Shown here: piece by piece, positions 1-8,485 of the stretch
Layout of the letters: each line of letters opens with the position of its first letter
Numbering within the stretch: position 1 is the stretch's first letter
NCBI GenBank assembly: GCA_036504075.1
Contig: DASXVX010000022.1
Location: forward strand, 124,001-188,000
From: DASXVX01 sp036504075
GTDB lineage: Bacteria > Bacillota > Sulfobacillia > Symbiobacteriales > Symbiobacteriaceae
Direction of reading: 5' to 3'
Length of the DNA stretch: 64,000 bases
The notes under the pieces: model-generated
Told to the model about the DNA's origin: nothing
Database searches by the model: none
What the model saw: only the letters and a program-made list of their open reading frames with translations
Position numbers and translations under genes: made by a program

Positions 1-344
1 ATCCCGCCGGCATTCAGCGTGAGCGCCGCCTCCAGGGCGAACTCCGGGGATTGGCGGCGGGGGTCGTGGGCGATGACCACGCCCTGCGCCCGGGTTGTGT
101 CGCCGATGGTCGCTATGTAATCCGCCAGTCCCTGCGTGGCCTGCCGGACGACGTAGCGGTTCATCCGGTTGGTCCCGGCGGCAATCATGCCCCGCATGCC
201 GGCGGTGCCGAACTCCAGCGTCCGGTAGAACCGCTCTTCCACTTCCGCCGGATCGTGGGCGATCGACGCCAACTCCCGGCGGGTGGCGTCATCGAAGTAC
301 GGGTGTTCAGCCCAGAGCCGGTACCGTTCGAGCGCGGTCGTCAC
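1..344 (-). CDS. Phosphoglucomutase/phosphomannomutase, N-terminal part (cut by window start)
   Basis: Only the first 114 codons are present; the rest lies beyond position 1. The reading is typical of the alpha-D-phosphohexomutase family, which interconverts hexose 1- and 6-phosphates for cell-wall and glycogen precursors. The N-terminal signature FYRTLEFGTAGMRG is followed by GTNRMNRYVVRQATQGLADY, and the fragment ends in AHDPRRQSPEFA, the strand before the catalytic phosphoserine loop, which is outside the window. The start is GTG at 344-342, chosen because AAGGAG lies 9 bases upstream and the protein begins TTALERYRLW as relatives do. Family assignment is firm; the exact sugar specificity is not readable. 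Confidence 0.9.
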   Translation of the reverse strand, partial: MTTALERYRLWAEHPYFDDATRRELASIAHDPAEVEERFYRTLEFGTAGMRGMIAAGTNRMNRYVVRQATQGLADYIATIGDTTRAQGVVIAHDPRRQSPEFALEAALTLNAGG

Positions 345-668
345 GCCAACATCTCCTTGCTTGCGATCCTGCTCCCGATAGTCTGCACCGAACCGGCGCC
401 GATACCACGAAAATTCATGACGGAAATATCGAACTTTGTATTTGACAATCTCGTATTAATGATTGGCGGGACGTCCTGTGGGGCCGGGGCGTGTGAGCCA
501 CCTCCTTTCCAGCGGTCCGGGTCACCTTTCCCCGGACCGTGACAGCAGCCGCCCCCGATGCGCAATCACTAGCGCACCGGGGGCTTTTTGCATGCGCTGC
601 GTTGGACATAGCCTGAGCCTGGCAGGGCAACCATACTGGTATCGCGGTTACCGGGAGGTTGCATCCAC
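345..668. other. Structured intergenic region between divergent genes
   Basis: This 324-base gap separates the divergent mutase and nitric oxide reductase genes. It has an AT-rich patch at about 420-465 that could carry promoters, although I could not fit a convincing -35/-10 pair on either strand. It also holds a perfect 9-bp hairpin (513-521 with 531-539) and then a strong terminator-like hairpin ending in five T (551-589). No ORF here looks real. The hairpin pair could be a small RNA or the leader of norB. Confidence 0.5.
551..589 (+). terminator. Intrinsic terminator-like hairpin upstream of norB
   Basis: GCCCCCGATGCGC pairs with GCGCACCGGGGGC across a short loop and is followed by TTTTT on the + strand. 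No protein gene precedes it on this strand, so it either ends a short RNA started near 430-510 or acts as an attenuator before the reductase gene. Confidence 0.6.
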
Positions 669-2924
669 ATGCGCTATACGAAACTCTGGACGGCTCTGAT
701 CCTCGTGATTGTGCTCTCATTCAGCGTGCTAGGCTACTTTGGGCGACAGATTTACCACCTGGCGCCGCCGATTCCGAACCGGGTCGTCACGCCGGATGGC
801 GTGGTACTCTTCACCGGGCAGGAGATCAAGGACGGCCAGAACGTCTGGCAGTCCATGGGCGGCCAGGAGATGGGCACCGTCTGGGGCCATGGCGCCTATG
901 TCGCCCCGGACTGGTCCGCCGACTGGCTCCACCGGGAACTGACCTTTATGCTGGACCGTTTGGCGCGCGATGGATTCGCGAAGGACTACGCCGGCCTGCC
1001 GGATGACGTCCAGGCGGCCGTCAGGGCGCGCCTGAAAAAAGCGATCCGCACCAACACCTTTAACCCGCAGACCGGCGACCTGACCGTCTCACCGAACCGG
1101 GCGGCAGCCATCGCAGCGGTAGGCGCCCACTACGCCGGCCTCTTCGGCCACGACCCGAAGCTGGACGCCCTGCGCAACGCCTACGCCGTGAATGCGGATA
1201 CCATCAAGGACCCGGCCCGGCAGGCCGCAATGAACGCCTTCTTCTTCTGGGCGTCCTGGGCCTGTGCCACCGACCGGCCCGGCAGCGACGTGACCTACAC
1301 CAACAACTGGCCGGCAGAGGCGCTGATCGATAACGTCCCCACAGGCCAGATCGTCGTCTGGTCGGTGATCAGCTTCGTGCTGCTGCTGGCGGGCATCGGG
1401 GCGCTGGCCTGGTACTACGCGGTCCAGGGCGGACACGGCGAAGGGGAGAGGCACATCCCCGAACGGGACCCGCTCCTGGGCCTCACCCCCACGCCATCCA
1501 TGCGGGCCACGCTCAAGTATTTCTGGGTGGTGGCAGCGCTGGCGGTGGTGCAGGCGTGCCTCGGGGCGATCGCCGCCCACTACGGTGTTGAGGGGTCGGG
1601 CTTTTACGGCATCCCCCTGGCCAAAGTGCTGCCGTACGTCATCGCCCGGACGTGGCATACGCAGCTGGGCATTTTCTGGATCGCCACGGCCTGGCTGGCC
1701 ACGGGCCTTTTCATCGCTCCGGCGGTTTCGGGCGTCGAGCCACCCTTGCAGAAGGCCGGCGTCGATTTCCTGTGGGTGGCGCTGCTGATTATCGTGGTCG
1801 GTTCCATGGCCGGGCAGTGGCTGGGCGCCATGCAACGGCTGGGCCTGGCGGCTAACTTCTGGTTCGGCCACATGGGCTACGAATACGTGGACCTCGCCCG
1901 GTTCTGGCAGCTTTTCCTGTTCGTCGGCCTGTTCCTCTGGCTGTTCCTGATGAGCCGGGCCATGTGGCCGGCCTTCAAGAAGCCCGGGGAGTCCAAGTCG
2001 CTGCTGGCGCTCTTTCTCGTCGCCTCCACGGCCATCGCCCTCTTCTACGGGGCGGCGCTCATGTGGGGCCGGCAGACGAACCTGGCGGTGGCCGAGTACT
2101 GGCGCTGGTGGGTGGTCCATCTCTGGGTGGAAGGGTTCTTTGAAGTCTTTGCGACGGTGGTCATCGCGTTCCTGTTCACCCGGATGGGGCTCCTGCGGGC
2201 GGCAACCGCCACTTCCGCCGTGCTCTTCTCCACGACGATCTTTCTGTCCGGGGGCATTATCGGGACGTTCCACCACCTCTACTTCACGGGCACGCCCACG
2301 GCGGTGCTGGCCCTGGGCGCCACGTTCAGCGCGCTGGAGGTGGTGCCGCTGACGCTGGTCGGCTTCGAGGGGTACGAGAACTTCAAGCTGAGCCGGGTCC
2401 GCCCGTGGGTGGAGGCGTACAAGTGGCCGATTTACTTCTTTGTGGCGGTGGGGTTCTGGAACCTGGTGGGGGCGGGGCTCTTCGGCTTTTTGATCAACCC
2501 GCCGATTGCGCTCTACTACATGCAGGGGCTGAACACCACCCCGGTGCACGGCCACACGGCGCTGTTCGGGGTCTACGGGATGCTGGGCTTCGGGCTGATG
2601 CTGTTCTCGCTGAAGGGGTTGGCGGTCCAGAAGCCATGGCGGACGGAGACGCTGCGCTTCGCCTTCTGGGCCATGAACATCGGCCTGAGCCTGCAAGTGC
2701 TGTTGAGCCTGCTGCCGATCGGCCTCATGCAAACCTGGGCGAGCGTGGAGCACGGGCTCTGGTACGCCCGCTCGGCGGAGTTCATGCAGACGCCGCTCAT
2801 GAACACGCTCAGGTGGTCGCGGGTGCTGGGCGACACCATTTTCACGCTGGGCATCCTGGCGCTGGGCTGGTTCGTGCTGGGGCTGAAGACGGGCCGGTCG
2901 GTGGAGTCGCGCCGGCAGGTATGA
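669..2924 (+). CDS. norB: Quinol-dependent nitric oxide reductase (qNOR)
   Basis: The 751-aa membrane protein reduces two NO to N2O with electrons from quinol and belongs to the heme-copper oxidase superfamily. The first 230 residues form the fused NorC-like periplasmic extension, with one N-terminal helix and the signature TGQEIKDGQNVWQSMGGQEM. The NorB core follows with about a dozen hydrophobic helices. Metal-ligand segments are present: HTQLGIFW, HLWVEGFFEVF near residue 484 (a FeB His plus the conserved Glu) and GTFHHLYFTG near 535 (two FeB His), then HGHTALFGVYG for heme ligation. Length suits single-subunit qNOR. GGGAGG lies about 10 bases before the ATG. It stands alone, with no norD, norQ or nnr-type neighbour. 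Role is probably NO detoxification or partial denitrification. Confidence 0.95.
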   Translation: MRYTKLWTALILVIVLSFSVLGYFGRQIYHLAPPIPNRVVTPDGVVLFTGQEIKDGQNVWQSMGGQEMGTVWGHGAYVAPDWSADWLHRELTFMLDRLARDGFAKDYAGLPDDVQAAVRARLKKAIRTNTFNPQTGDLTVSPNRAAAIAAVGAHYAGLFGHDPKLDALRNAYAVNADTIKDPARQAAMNAFFFWASWACATDRPGSDVTYTNNWPAEALIDNVPTGQIVVWSVISFVLLLAGIGALAWYYAVQGGHGEGERHIPERDPLLGLTPTPSMRATLKYFWVVAALAVVQACLGAIAAHYGVEGSGFYGIPLAKVLPYVIARTWHTQLGIFWIATAWLATGLFIAPAVSGVEPPLQKAGVDFLWVALLIIVVGSMAGQWLGAMQRLGLAANFWFGHMGYEYVDLARFWQLFLFVGLFLWLFLMSRAMWPAFKKPGESKSLLALFLVASTAIALFYGAALMWGRQTNLAVAEYWRWWVVHLWVEGFFEVFATVVIAFLFTRMGLLRAATATSAVLFSTTIFLSGGIIGTFHHLYFTGTPTAVLALGATFSALEVVPLTLVGFEGYENFKLSRVRPWVEAYKWPIYFFVAVGFWNLVGAGLFGFLINPPIALYYMQGLNTTPVHGHTALFGVYGMLGFGLMLFSLKGLAVQKPWRTETLRFAFWAMNIGLSLQVLLSLLPIGLMQTWASVEHGLWYARSAEFMQTPLMNTLRWSRVLGDTIFTLGILALGWFVLGLKTGRSVESRRQV

Positions 2925-3049
2925 TCGGCGCCGACGCCGGTTACAATAGAAAGGCGGCAGGGCCGACAACCGGCACCACCTTGATCCTGGCCCGCTCCAG
3001 CCTTGGTTTAGGCGCTATTACATAGGCTCTACGTCTCCTGTCACACGCG

Positions 3050-3077
3050 CAACAGCCCGCCTTTCGGCGGGCTGTTG
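3050..3077. terminator. Hairpin between convergent norB and stalk-protein gene
   Basis: CAACAGCCCGCC pairs perfectly with GGCGGGCTGTTG over a TTTC loop, between two convergent genes. There is no clean T-run on either side, so it may end transcription in both directions but weakly. Confidence 0.6.
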
Positions 3078-3096
3078 ACGTTTACGGGACGGTGCA

Positions 3097-6048
3097 CTAC
3101 CGGCCCGGCTGGGGATACGTAATTTCGATGCCCCGGGTCCGGGCGTCGAACTTGATCGCCGCCCCCAGGTTCTCAGAGGCGAACCGGAGCGGAATCAGTA
3201 GCCGGCCGTCCACGATCATCGGCGCGACGTCCAGCCGCTTTTCCACGCCCTGGACCAGGGCCGTGGTCTTGTCCACCCAGAGCACGATCTCAACCCCGTT
3301 CAGCTTGTAGGTCACCTTGCGGTCCACGCCGTCCCAGGTCAGTTCAGCGCCGAGGGCAGTCCCCAGGAACCGGAACGGGACCATCGTCCGCTCGGCGATC
3401 AGTTGCGGCGGCACATCGAGCGTGGTGCTCACCCCGTCCACCAGCGCCGTCGTCTGGTCCAGCACCAGCTTGATCACGACGCTTTTGGTCGCCGAGACCG
3501 CCACGGTCACCTCGGGACTCGCCGTCCCCTCCGCCCCGGAGGCCAACACCGGGCGGACCACATAGTAGTACGTCTTCCCCGGCTCGGTGTTCGGATCGGT
3601 ATAGGTGGTCCCCGCCACGGGGAAGTCGCTCGTGGGCGTCCGGGTCTGGCCGCCGGACCGCTCCGCCCGGTAGACGTAGTAGCCCTTGGCCGCTCCGGTC
3701 TGAGCGCTCCACGTGAGCTGCGCCTTGCCGCCGGCGCTTTTGGCCGTCAGGCCCCAGCCGGTGCCGGGCTGCGGGTCGCCACCACCGCCGCCACCTCCAC
3801 TACCGCCACCGCCGCCCGGGAAGATTTCGATGTCCGTGCCCTTCTCAACCGTGATCTCTGCCGCGGTGAAGGCGGGGATCTCCTGGCTCTGGTAGACCCG
3901 GACCTGCTCGCTGCGGTAGACGGCGGGAACCTGCGCCAGGTGGGTTTCGATCAGCTTGGCGTTAAAGCCCGGAATCGTCTGCGCCAGGAAGAGATCGAGG
4001 CCGGCCGCCTGTCCGCCGCTTGTCAGCACCCGTGCCCCGCCCCAGAGTTCAATCCCCCGGGCAGTCTCGATCGGGATCGGCTGTCCGGTGATCGGGTCGA
4101 TCGGTTTGCCGCTCACCGGGTCGACCGGCTTGGCAATCACCGCCAGGACCGGGTCGCCGGTAACCGGGTCGATGCCCGGCGCCTGAATCTCCTGCACCTG
4201 CTGGGCCGGGCCGGAGGCGTCCAGCAACTGGCCCGTAACCGGGTCGATCGGCCTGGAGACCCAAAGCCCGGGCTCCTTGCTATGCGCCAGATCGATGGGC
4301 CGCCCGGTGATCGGGTCGATCGGCGTGCTGCCGTCGACGGCCGGCGGGCCTGCCAGGTCCACGGCCAGCCCGCCGCCGCTCTTAAGCGTCACGGCAGCGG
4401 CGCTGATCTGAGTCAGGCTCCGCCCGTCGGCGAGGCGGGCGTAGGCATCGACCTGGTAAGTGTCATCCGCCAGGGCCGGGAGTTTGACCCGCACCGTCTG
4501 CCCCGTCTCGGCCGAAGGCCCCGGCACCGTGTACGGCACACCGGTGCTGCTGCGCAGCCGGAAGCTGAGGCTCGCCCGCCCGGGGGCGAAGGACTGCACG
4601 TCAAGATAGTTGGCGCCGGCCTCGGTCTTGAGGACAAAGTTCATGGCGAACGGCGCCGCCACCGGGTCTGTGACCGGGTCCTTGGCAGGGTCCTTGGCAG
4701 GGTCCTTGGCAGGGTCCTTGGCGGGGTCCGGCGTGGTAGGCGCCGCAGCCCCTGCGGCCCAAACCAGGTCCGCCACCGCCCCGGCCGGCATCTGCGTCAG
4801 GGGGGTGACCTGATACTCCTGTTTGGTCGCCACGTTGATCACGCCGATGTAACCGGTCGGCTTGCCGTAGAACCAGCCGCACGGCTCCGGGTTCCCCTCA
4901 TGGTCCTGCGAGTCCCCGCCGCACAACCGACGGACATAGGCGACCCACTTGCCGTCCGGCGACCAGACCGCATTCTCAATGCGTTGCTTCGCGGGCACTT
5001 TCAGCAGAGTGGTGGCCCGGGACATCCAGTCCCGTCCGGTAAATGGGTACTCATAGGCCACCATGTCCCCGGTGGGGTTGACTACCAGCAGCCGCTTACC
5101 GTCGGGGCTGAAGCGCAAATCGCTGTGGCGGCACCATTCCCAGACCTCGTCGCGACCGCCGTTGTAGGTCCCGAAGAAGCACTTTGTGGTGAAGCGGTCG
5201 CCCAGGTTCTCCAGTTGCACCGTGGCGCCGCTCACGTCGGCGATCCAACCCGGGCGCTCCCAGTAGGGTTCGATATCGGTGAAGGCGACCTTCTGGCTGT
5301 CCGGTGACCACGAGACCCGCGCCCCCGTCATCTGGAACTCCAGCTTGGGAATCTCCCGCAAGGTGACGTTGCTGCACGGGTCCGCTTTCGTGCATGCCGT
5401 CCCCTGGGGCAGGTCGACCACGTAGAACCGCTGCGAGGCGCCGGCGGCGAGCGAGACGAAGGCGTGCCGCCCGTCGGGCGAGACCGATCCGAGCTGCCCC
5501 GAGCTAAAGACCGCCTCCGCGCCGGTCTCGGTACGGTACTTGAAGACCGGAATCTCCAGGGCCTGACCCTTGACCCGCAAATCGTAAGTCTGCGACAGCG
5601 TCATGCCACCCGTCCCCTGGAAGGGTGTGGTGGTAGCCAGGTCCACCCCCGATACGGAAGTGTCGGCGGCCCAGGACTTGCCGGTCCAGCGGCTGCTGCG
5701 GTAAAACAGCTGCCCGCCCAGCATTCCCGGTGGAATCATGCCCGGTAAAGTCACACCACTGCCGTCGTAGGTACCACCGTTGCTGGACTGGGGCTGCGAC
5801 GGCTTGCGCTTCTTCGTCATGGCATCGATGCAGCCGGCCACCCAGCCGCTGAAGTAGTCCCCGGGCAGGTTCCCCGGGTTGGGCCGCACCTGGGTGTCGG
5901 GGCAGGCGTCATAGCCATGGGCGTACCCGCGCTGGTACTCATCGGGACTGGCCGCAGCGGGCACCGGCATCAGGACGGACAGGGATAGGGCGAGGGCCAC
6001 CGCAAAGGCGGTGGCTCTCCGATTAAGCACATGCATGACGTGTCTCAT
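3097..6048 (-). CDS. Secreted multidomain protein: beta-propeller, PIDPxTG repeats, Fn3, copper-amine-oxidase-like stalk domain
   Basis: The 983-aa protein has a signal peptide (1-33, ending PVPAAAS). Residues 160-385 contain PD40/TolB-like blade motifs such as RVSWSPDSQKVAF, RFSPDGKRLLV and AVWSPDGKWVAYV. A four-fold DPAK repeat follows (about 436-459), then an Ig-like stretch. From about 576 to 666 there are degenerate repeats of the form PIDPxTGxPI, then a Gly-rich linker and a fibronectin type III domain (about 763-856). The C-terminal 120 residues are the copper-amine-oxidase N-terminal domain, seen as LDVPPQLIAERTMVPFRFLG and its second half. Its ATG directly abuts the TAG of the gene upstream (8103-6049), so the two are co-translated. 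Extracellular scaffold or sensor is a guess; no catalytic motif is seen. Confidence 0.85.
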   Translation of the reverse strand: MRHVMHVLNRRATAFAVALALSLSVLMPVPAAASPDEYQRGYAHGYDACPDTQVRPNPGNLPGDYFSGWVAGCIDAMTKKRKPSQPQSSNGGTYDGSGVTLPGMIPPGMLGGQLFYRSSRWTGKSWAADTSVSGVDLATTTPFQGTGGMTLSQTYDLRVKGQALEIPVFKYRTETGAEAVFSSGQLGSVSPDGRHAFVSLAAGASQRFYVVDLPQGTACTKADPCSNVTLREIPKLEFQMTGARVSWSPDSQKVAFTDIEPYWERPGWIADVSGATVQLENLGDRFTTKCFFGTYNGGRDEVWEWCRHSDLRFSPDGKRLLVVNPTGDMVAYEYPFTGRDWMSRATTLLKVPAKQRIENAVWSPDGKWVAYVRRLCGGDSQDHEGNPEPCGWFYGKPTGYIGVINVATKQEYQVTPLTQMPAGAVADLVWAAGAAAPTTPDPAKDPAKDPAKDPAKDPVTDPVAAPFAMNFVLKTEAGANYLDVQSFAPGRASLSFRLRSSTGVPYTVPGPSAETGQTVRVKLPALADDTYQVDAYARLADGRSLTQISAAAVTLKSGGGLAVDLAGPPAVDGSTPIDPITGRPIDLAHSKEPGLWVSRPIDPVTGQLLDASGPAQQVQEIQAPGIDPVTGDPVLAVIAKPVDPVSGKPIDPITGQPIPIETARGIELWGGARVLTSGGQAAGLDLFLAQTIPGFNAKLIETHLAQVPAVYRSEQVRVYQSQEIPAFTAAEITVEKGTDIEIFPGGGGGSGGGGGGGDPQPGTGWGLTAKSAGGKAQLTWSAQTGAAKGYYVYRAERSGGQTRTPTSDFPVAGTTYTDPNTEPGKTYYYVVRPVLASGAEGTASPEVTVAVSATKSVVIKLVLDQTTALVDGVSTTLDVPPQLIAERTMVPFRFLGTALGAELTWDGVDRKVTYKLNGVEIVLWVDKTTALVQGVEKRLDVAPMIVDGRLLIPLRFASENLGAAIKFDARTRGIEITYPQPGR
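4669..4730. repeat. 12-bp tandem repeat, four copies (DPAK)
   Basis: The unit GGGTCCTTGGCA recurs in tandem with almost no change and encodes DPAKDPAKDPAKDPAK on the - strand. Such a tract can change copy number by slippage. Confidence 0.8.
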
Positions 6049-8103
6049 CTACCGCTCCCGGTCCGCGACATAGTAGATGGCGTTCTGGTCCCAGATGGTG
6101 ACGTCACCGCCGATGGTGGACGATTCCACCCGCCAATTCTTGCCCTCCTGCGCCTTGTACAGCACGATGCCACTGCCGCTGGCGGCCCAGGTGCCCTGAA
6201 TCAGCTTCCCGTCCCAGGAGGAGTTCCAGGCATAGGTGCCGTCGGCACTGATGAGCAGGGTGTCGGAAGTCATGGCGCCCGGGCTGATGGTCAACACGGA
6301 GGACCAGGCATAATTGCTGACATAGGCTACGCCCGGGATTCGGACGCCGACGTAGAAGCCGACCAGCGAGTTCTTGGCCGGATCGGGCTTGGGCGCAGGC
6401 TTCGGCTCAGGCTTGGGTGCGGGCTGCGGGGCCGGGTCCGGCTGGTTGCCCCCACCCGTGGTCAGCAGGATCGTCTTCGTGGCGCCGTCCCACTTCAGCT
6501 CCGCCCCCAGCCGCTCGCTGATGAAGCGCAGCGGGACCAGGGTCCGGTCCTTCACGATGGTCGGGGGCACATCGAGCGGGGTATCGACGCCATCGACCAG
6601 GGCGCTCTTCTTGTTGACCCAGAGCACCACCGTGTGACCGCCCGTACTCAAGGTGATCTTCTTCTCGGCGGCGGCCCAGTCGAGTTCGGCGCCGAGCGCC
6701 TCGGCGACGAAGCGCAGCGGGACCATGGTGCGGTCGTTGATCAACTGCGGCGGCACATCCAGCGTCTGTGTCTGGCCGTTCACTTCGGCGGACCGGTTGT
6801 CCAGCTGGAGCTTGACCGTGCGGCCGGGCTTGGCCACGGGCTTGGCTTCGGTGACCGTGACCTTGACTTCATTGGAGGTCTGGCCATACTGCCCGTTCAC
6901 GTAAGCCCGCGCTACATAGTAATAGGTTTTGCCGTACTCCACATTGCCGTCGAAGTGCATGTAGCCCAGGGCCGGGAAGTCGCTGCTGGGCGTATCGTAC
7001 TTTCCGCCCTCTTCGTGGCGGAAAATGTAGTAGCCTTCCTTGGACTTGGCAAAGTCGGGCCACTCCAGCTTGACACCCTTGCCTTCCACCTTTGCCGTCA
7101 GGACCGTGTCAGTTGACGGGGTAGGCTGTGGGGCGGGAGCGGGAGCGGGCGCGGGCGCAGGGGCGGGTGCCGGGGCGGGTGCCGGATCGGGCGCAGGGGC
7201 GGGTGCGGGGTCGGGTTTCGGGGACATTGCCAGTGCGAGGGTCACGTTGTACTCTTCATAGGTCGGCCCGCCGGACATGCCCAAGAAATAAGTGCCGCAC
7301 ATGCAGAGCTTGGCATACGTGCCGCCCGCGGTCTTGATCACATAGACGCCGTTGGGCACGATTTTGACCGAGTCGACATAGCCGGCGGCCGGGACCTTGA
7401 AAAGCGCGCCGAAGGCGCTGGTGGACTTCTGAAGCTGAGTGCCGTTCAGGCCCACCAGATAGTCGTCCGACATCACCAGATCACTTGCGTCGTGGGGAAC
7501 AATCGTGCCCGTGGCGAGCTCGAGGCCCGCGTCCACCTTCAGCCTGCCGGTGAGCAACGGCTTCCAGGTAACGCTGACATCTCCCGCAGGGGCGGGCGCA
7601 GGGGCCGGGGCAGGGGCGGGGGCAGGGGCGGGGTCGGCGGCCTTCGGGGGCATGGCCACCGCCAGGGTCACGCCGTACTCTTCATAGGTCGCCCCGCCGG
7701 ACATGCCCAGAAAGTACGTGCCGCACATGCAGAGCTTGGCCTGCGTGCCGGACGCGGTCTTGATCACATAAACGCCATTGGGCACAATTTTGACCGAGTC
7801 GGCGTAGCCGGCGGTCGGGACCTTGAAAAGCGCGCCGAAGGCGCTGGTGGACTTCTGAAGCTGGGTGCCGTTCATGCCCACCAGATAGTCGTCCGACATC
7901 ACCAGATCACTCTCGGCGAAGGACACAAACGTACCCGCCGCAATGTTGATGCCCACGTCCACTTTCAGCCTGCCGGTGATCAAGGGCTTCCAGGTCACGC
8001 TGACATCCGCGGCAAGCGCGACTGACGCGTAAGTGAGCATCAGGGACAAGATCACGAGCAGCACCACGAGCCGGGACGAAAGTTTGCGGGCGCACTGCTT
8101 CAA
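6049..8103 (-). CDS. Secreted protein with duplicated 142-aa module, Fn3 and copper-amine-oxidase-like stalk domain
   Basis: The 684-aa protein starts at TTG (8103-8101) with GGAGGTG about 8 bases upstream, and has a signal peptide of about 31 residues. Two near-identical modules follow (about 28-154 and 171-296). Each begins VSVTWKPLLTGRLKVD and contains KLCMCGTYFLGMSGG, with a conserved CMC pair, and they are separated by Pro-Ala-rich linkers. Next come an Fn3 domain (about 334-421), a copper-amine-oxidase N-terminal domain (about 424-544, LDVPPQLINDRTMVPLRFVA), and a C-terminal 105-residue beta-rich domain of unknown family. It is first in a two-gene operon with the propeller protein. An SpoIID/LPXTG-type anchor is absent. 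Function is unknown; a surface or matrix role is inferred. Confidence 0.85.
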   Translation of the reverse strand: MKQCARKLSSRLVVLLVILSLMLTYASVALAADVSVTWKPLITGRLKVDVGINIAAGTFVSFAESDLVMSDDYLVGMNGTQLQKSTSAFGALFKVPTAGYADSVKIVPNGVYVIKTASGTQAKLCMCGTYFLGMSGGATYEEYGVTLAVAMPPKAADPAPAPAPAPAPAPAPAGDVSVTWKPLLTGRLKVDAGLELATGTIVPHDASDLVMSDDYLVGLNGTQLQKSTSAFGALFKVPAAGYVDSVKIVPNGVYVIKTAGGTYAKLCMCGTYFLGMSGGPTYEEYNVTLALAMSPKPDPAPAPAPDPAPAPAPAPAPAPAPAPAPQPTPSTDTVLTAKVEGKGVKLEWPDFAKSKEGYYIFRHEEGGKYDTPSSDFPALGYMHFDGNVEYGKTYYYVARAYVNGQYGQTSNEVKVTVTEAKPVAKPGRTVKLQLDNRSAEVNGQTQTLDVPPQLINDRTMVPLRFVAEALGAELDWAAAEKKITLSTGGHTVVLWVNKKSALVDGVDTPLDVPPTIVKDRTLVPLRFISERLGAELKWDGATKTILLTTGGGNQPDPAPQPAPKPEPKPAPKPDPAKNSLVGFYVGVRIPGVAYVSNYAWSSVLTISPGAMTSDTLLISADGTYAWNSSWDGKLIQGTWAASGSGIVLYKAQEGKNWRVESSTIGGDVTIWDQNAIYYVADRER
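7215..8030. repeat. Tandem intragenic duplication, period about 426 bp
   Basis: The stretch around 7255-7490 recurs around 7681-7916 with only scattered, mostly silent changes, giving a period of 426 bp (142 codons). The high DNA identity points to a recent duplication or ongoing gene conversion. Confidence 0.85.
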
Positions 8104-8485
8104 ATCGGGGCACCTCCGTTTGCTGCGTGTAGGCGAAGAACCGTTCGGGCCGCGTGACTATGAGCAATTATTGCGATTATAGTGGGCAACTGGAAAGGTT
8201 GATCCTATAGTTTAGCGCCATTGCCCCATAATTCCTGCTGATGTGGAAATATTACTGATTACTTTCAGAGGTGCGTGGGTCACGTCCGCTGCGGCCCGCC
8301 GGGGCGACATGCACAAAGGCAGCCCGGCGAATTCCACCGGTCTGCCTGGCTGTTCGGTTAGGTTTCGGTGGGAGCAGGAGGCTCAGTGGGGGTGGGCCGG
8401 CCCCTCGACGGGAAGGTAGCATATCGGCCGACCGAGAACTCCGATATCGCACCCCAGATTTCGAGTTCGATGGGAGGCGCAGATC
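8104..8485. other. Divergent intergenic region before the adenylyltransferase gene
   Basis: No convincing ORF is present. It carries the - strand TATAAT above and, on the + strand, a 7-bp inverted repeat ATATCGG/CCGATAT (8421-8427 with 8441-8447), about 40 bases before the start of the adenylyltransferase gene, which could form a leader hairpin. Confidence 0.4.
8176..8181 (-). promoter_or_regulatory. -10 box of the 8103-3097 operon
   Basis: A perfect TATAAT lies on the - strand at 8181-8176, about 75 bases before the TTG start. The region 17-18 bases further upstream (GGATCA/GATCAA) is a poor -35 match, so this promoter may need an activator. Confidence 0.5.

Noticed and set aside
1089..2969. 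A 626-aa - strand frame inside norB, and similar long antisense frames in the copper amine oxidase and thiolase regions
   Set aside because: Same reason: no ribosome site, no domain, low-complexity Arg/His/Pro-rich readings opposite clear genes.
4669..4740. CRISPR-like short repeats
   Set aside because: They are in-frame 12-bp DPAK coding repeats without spacers. No CRISPR array or cas gene was seen in the window.
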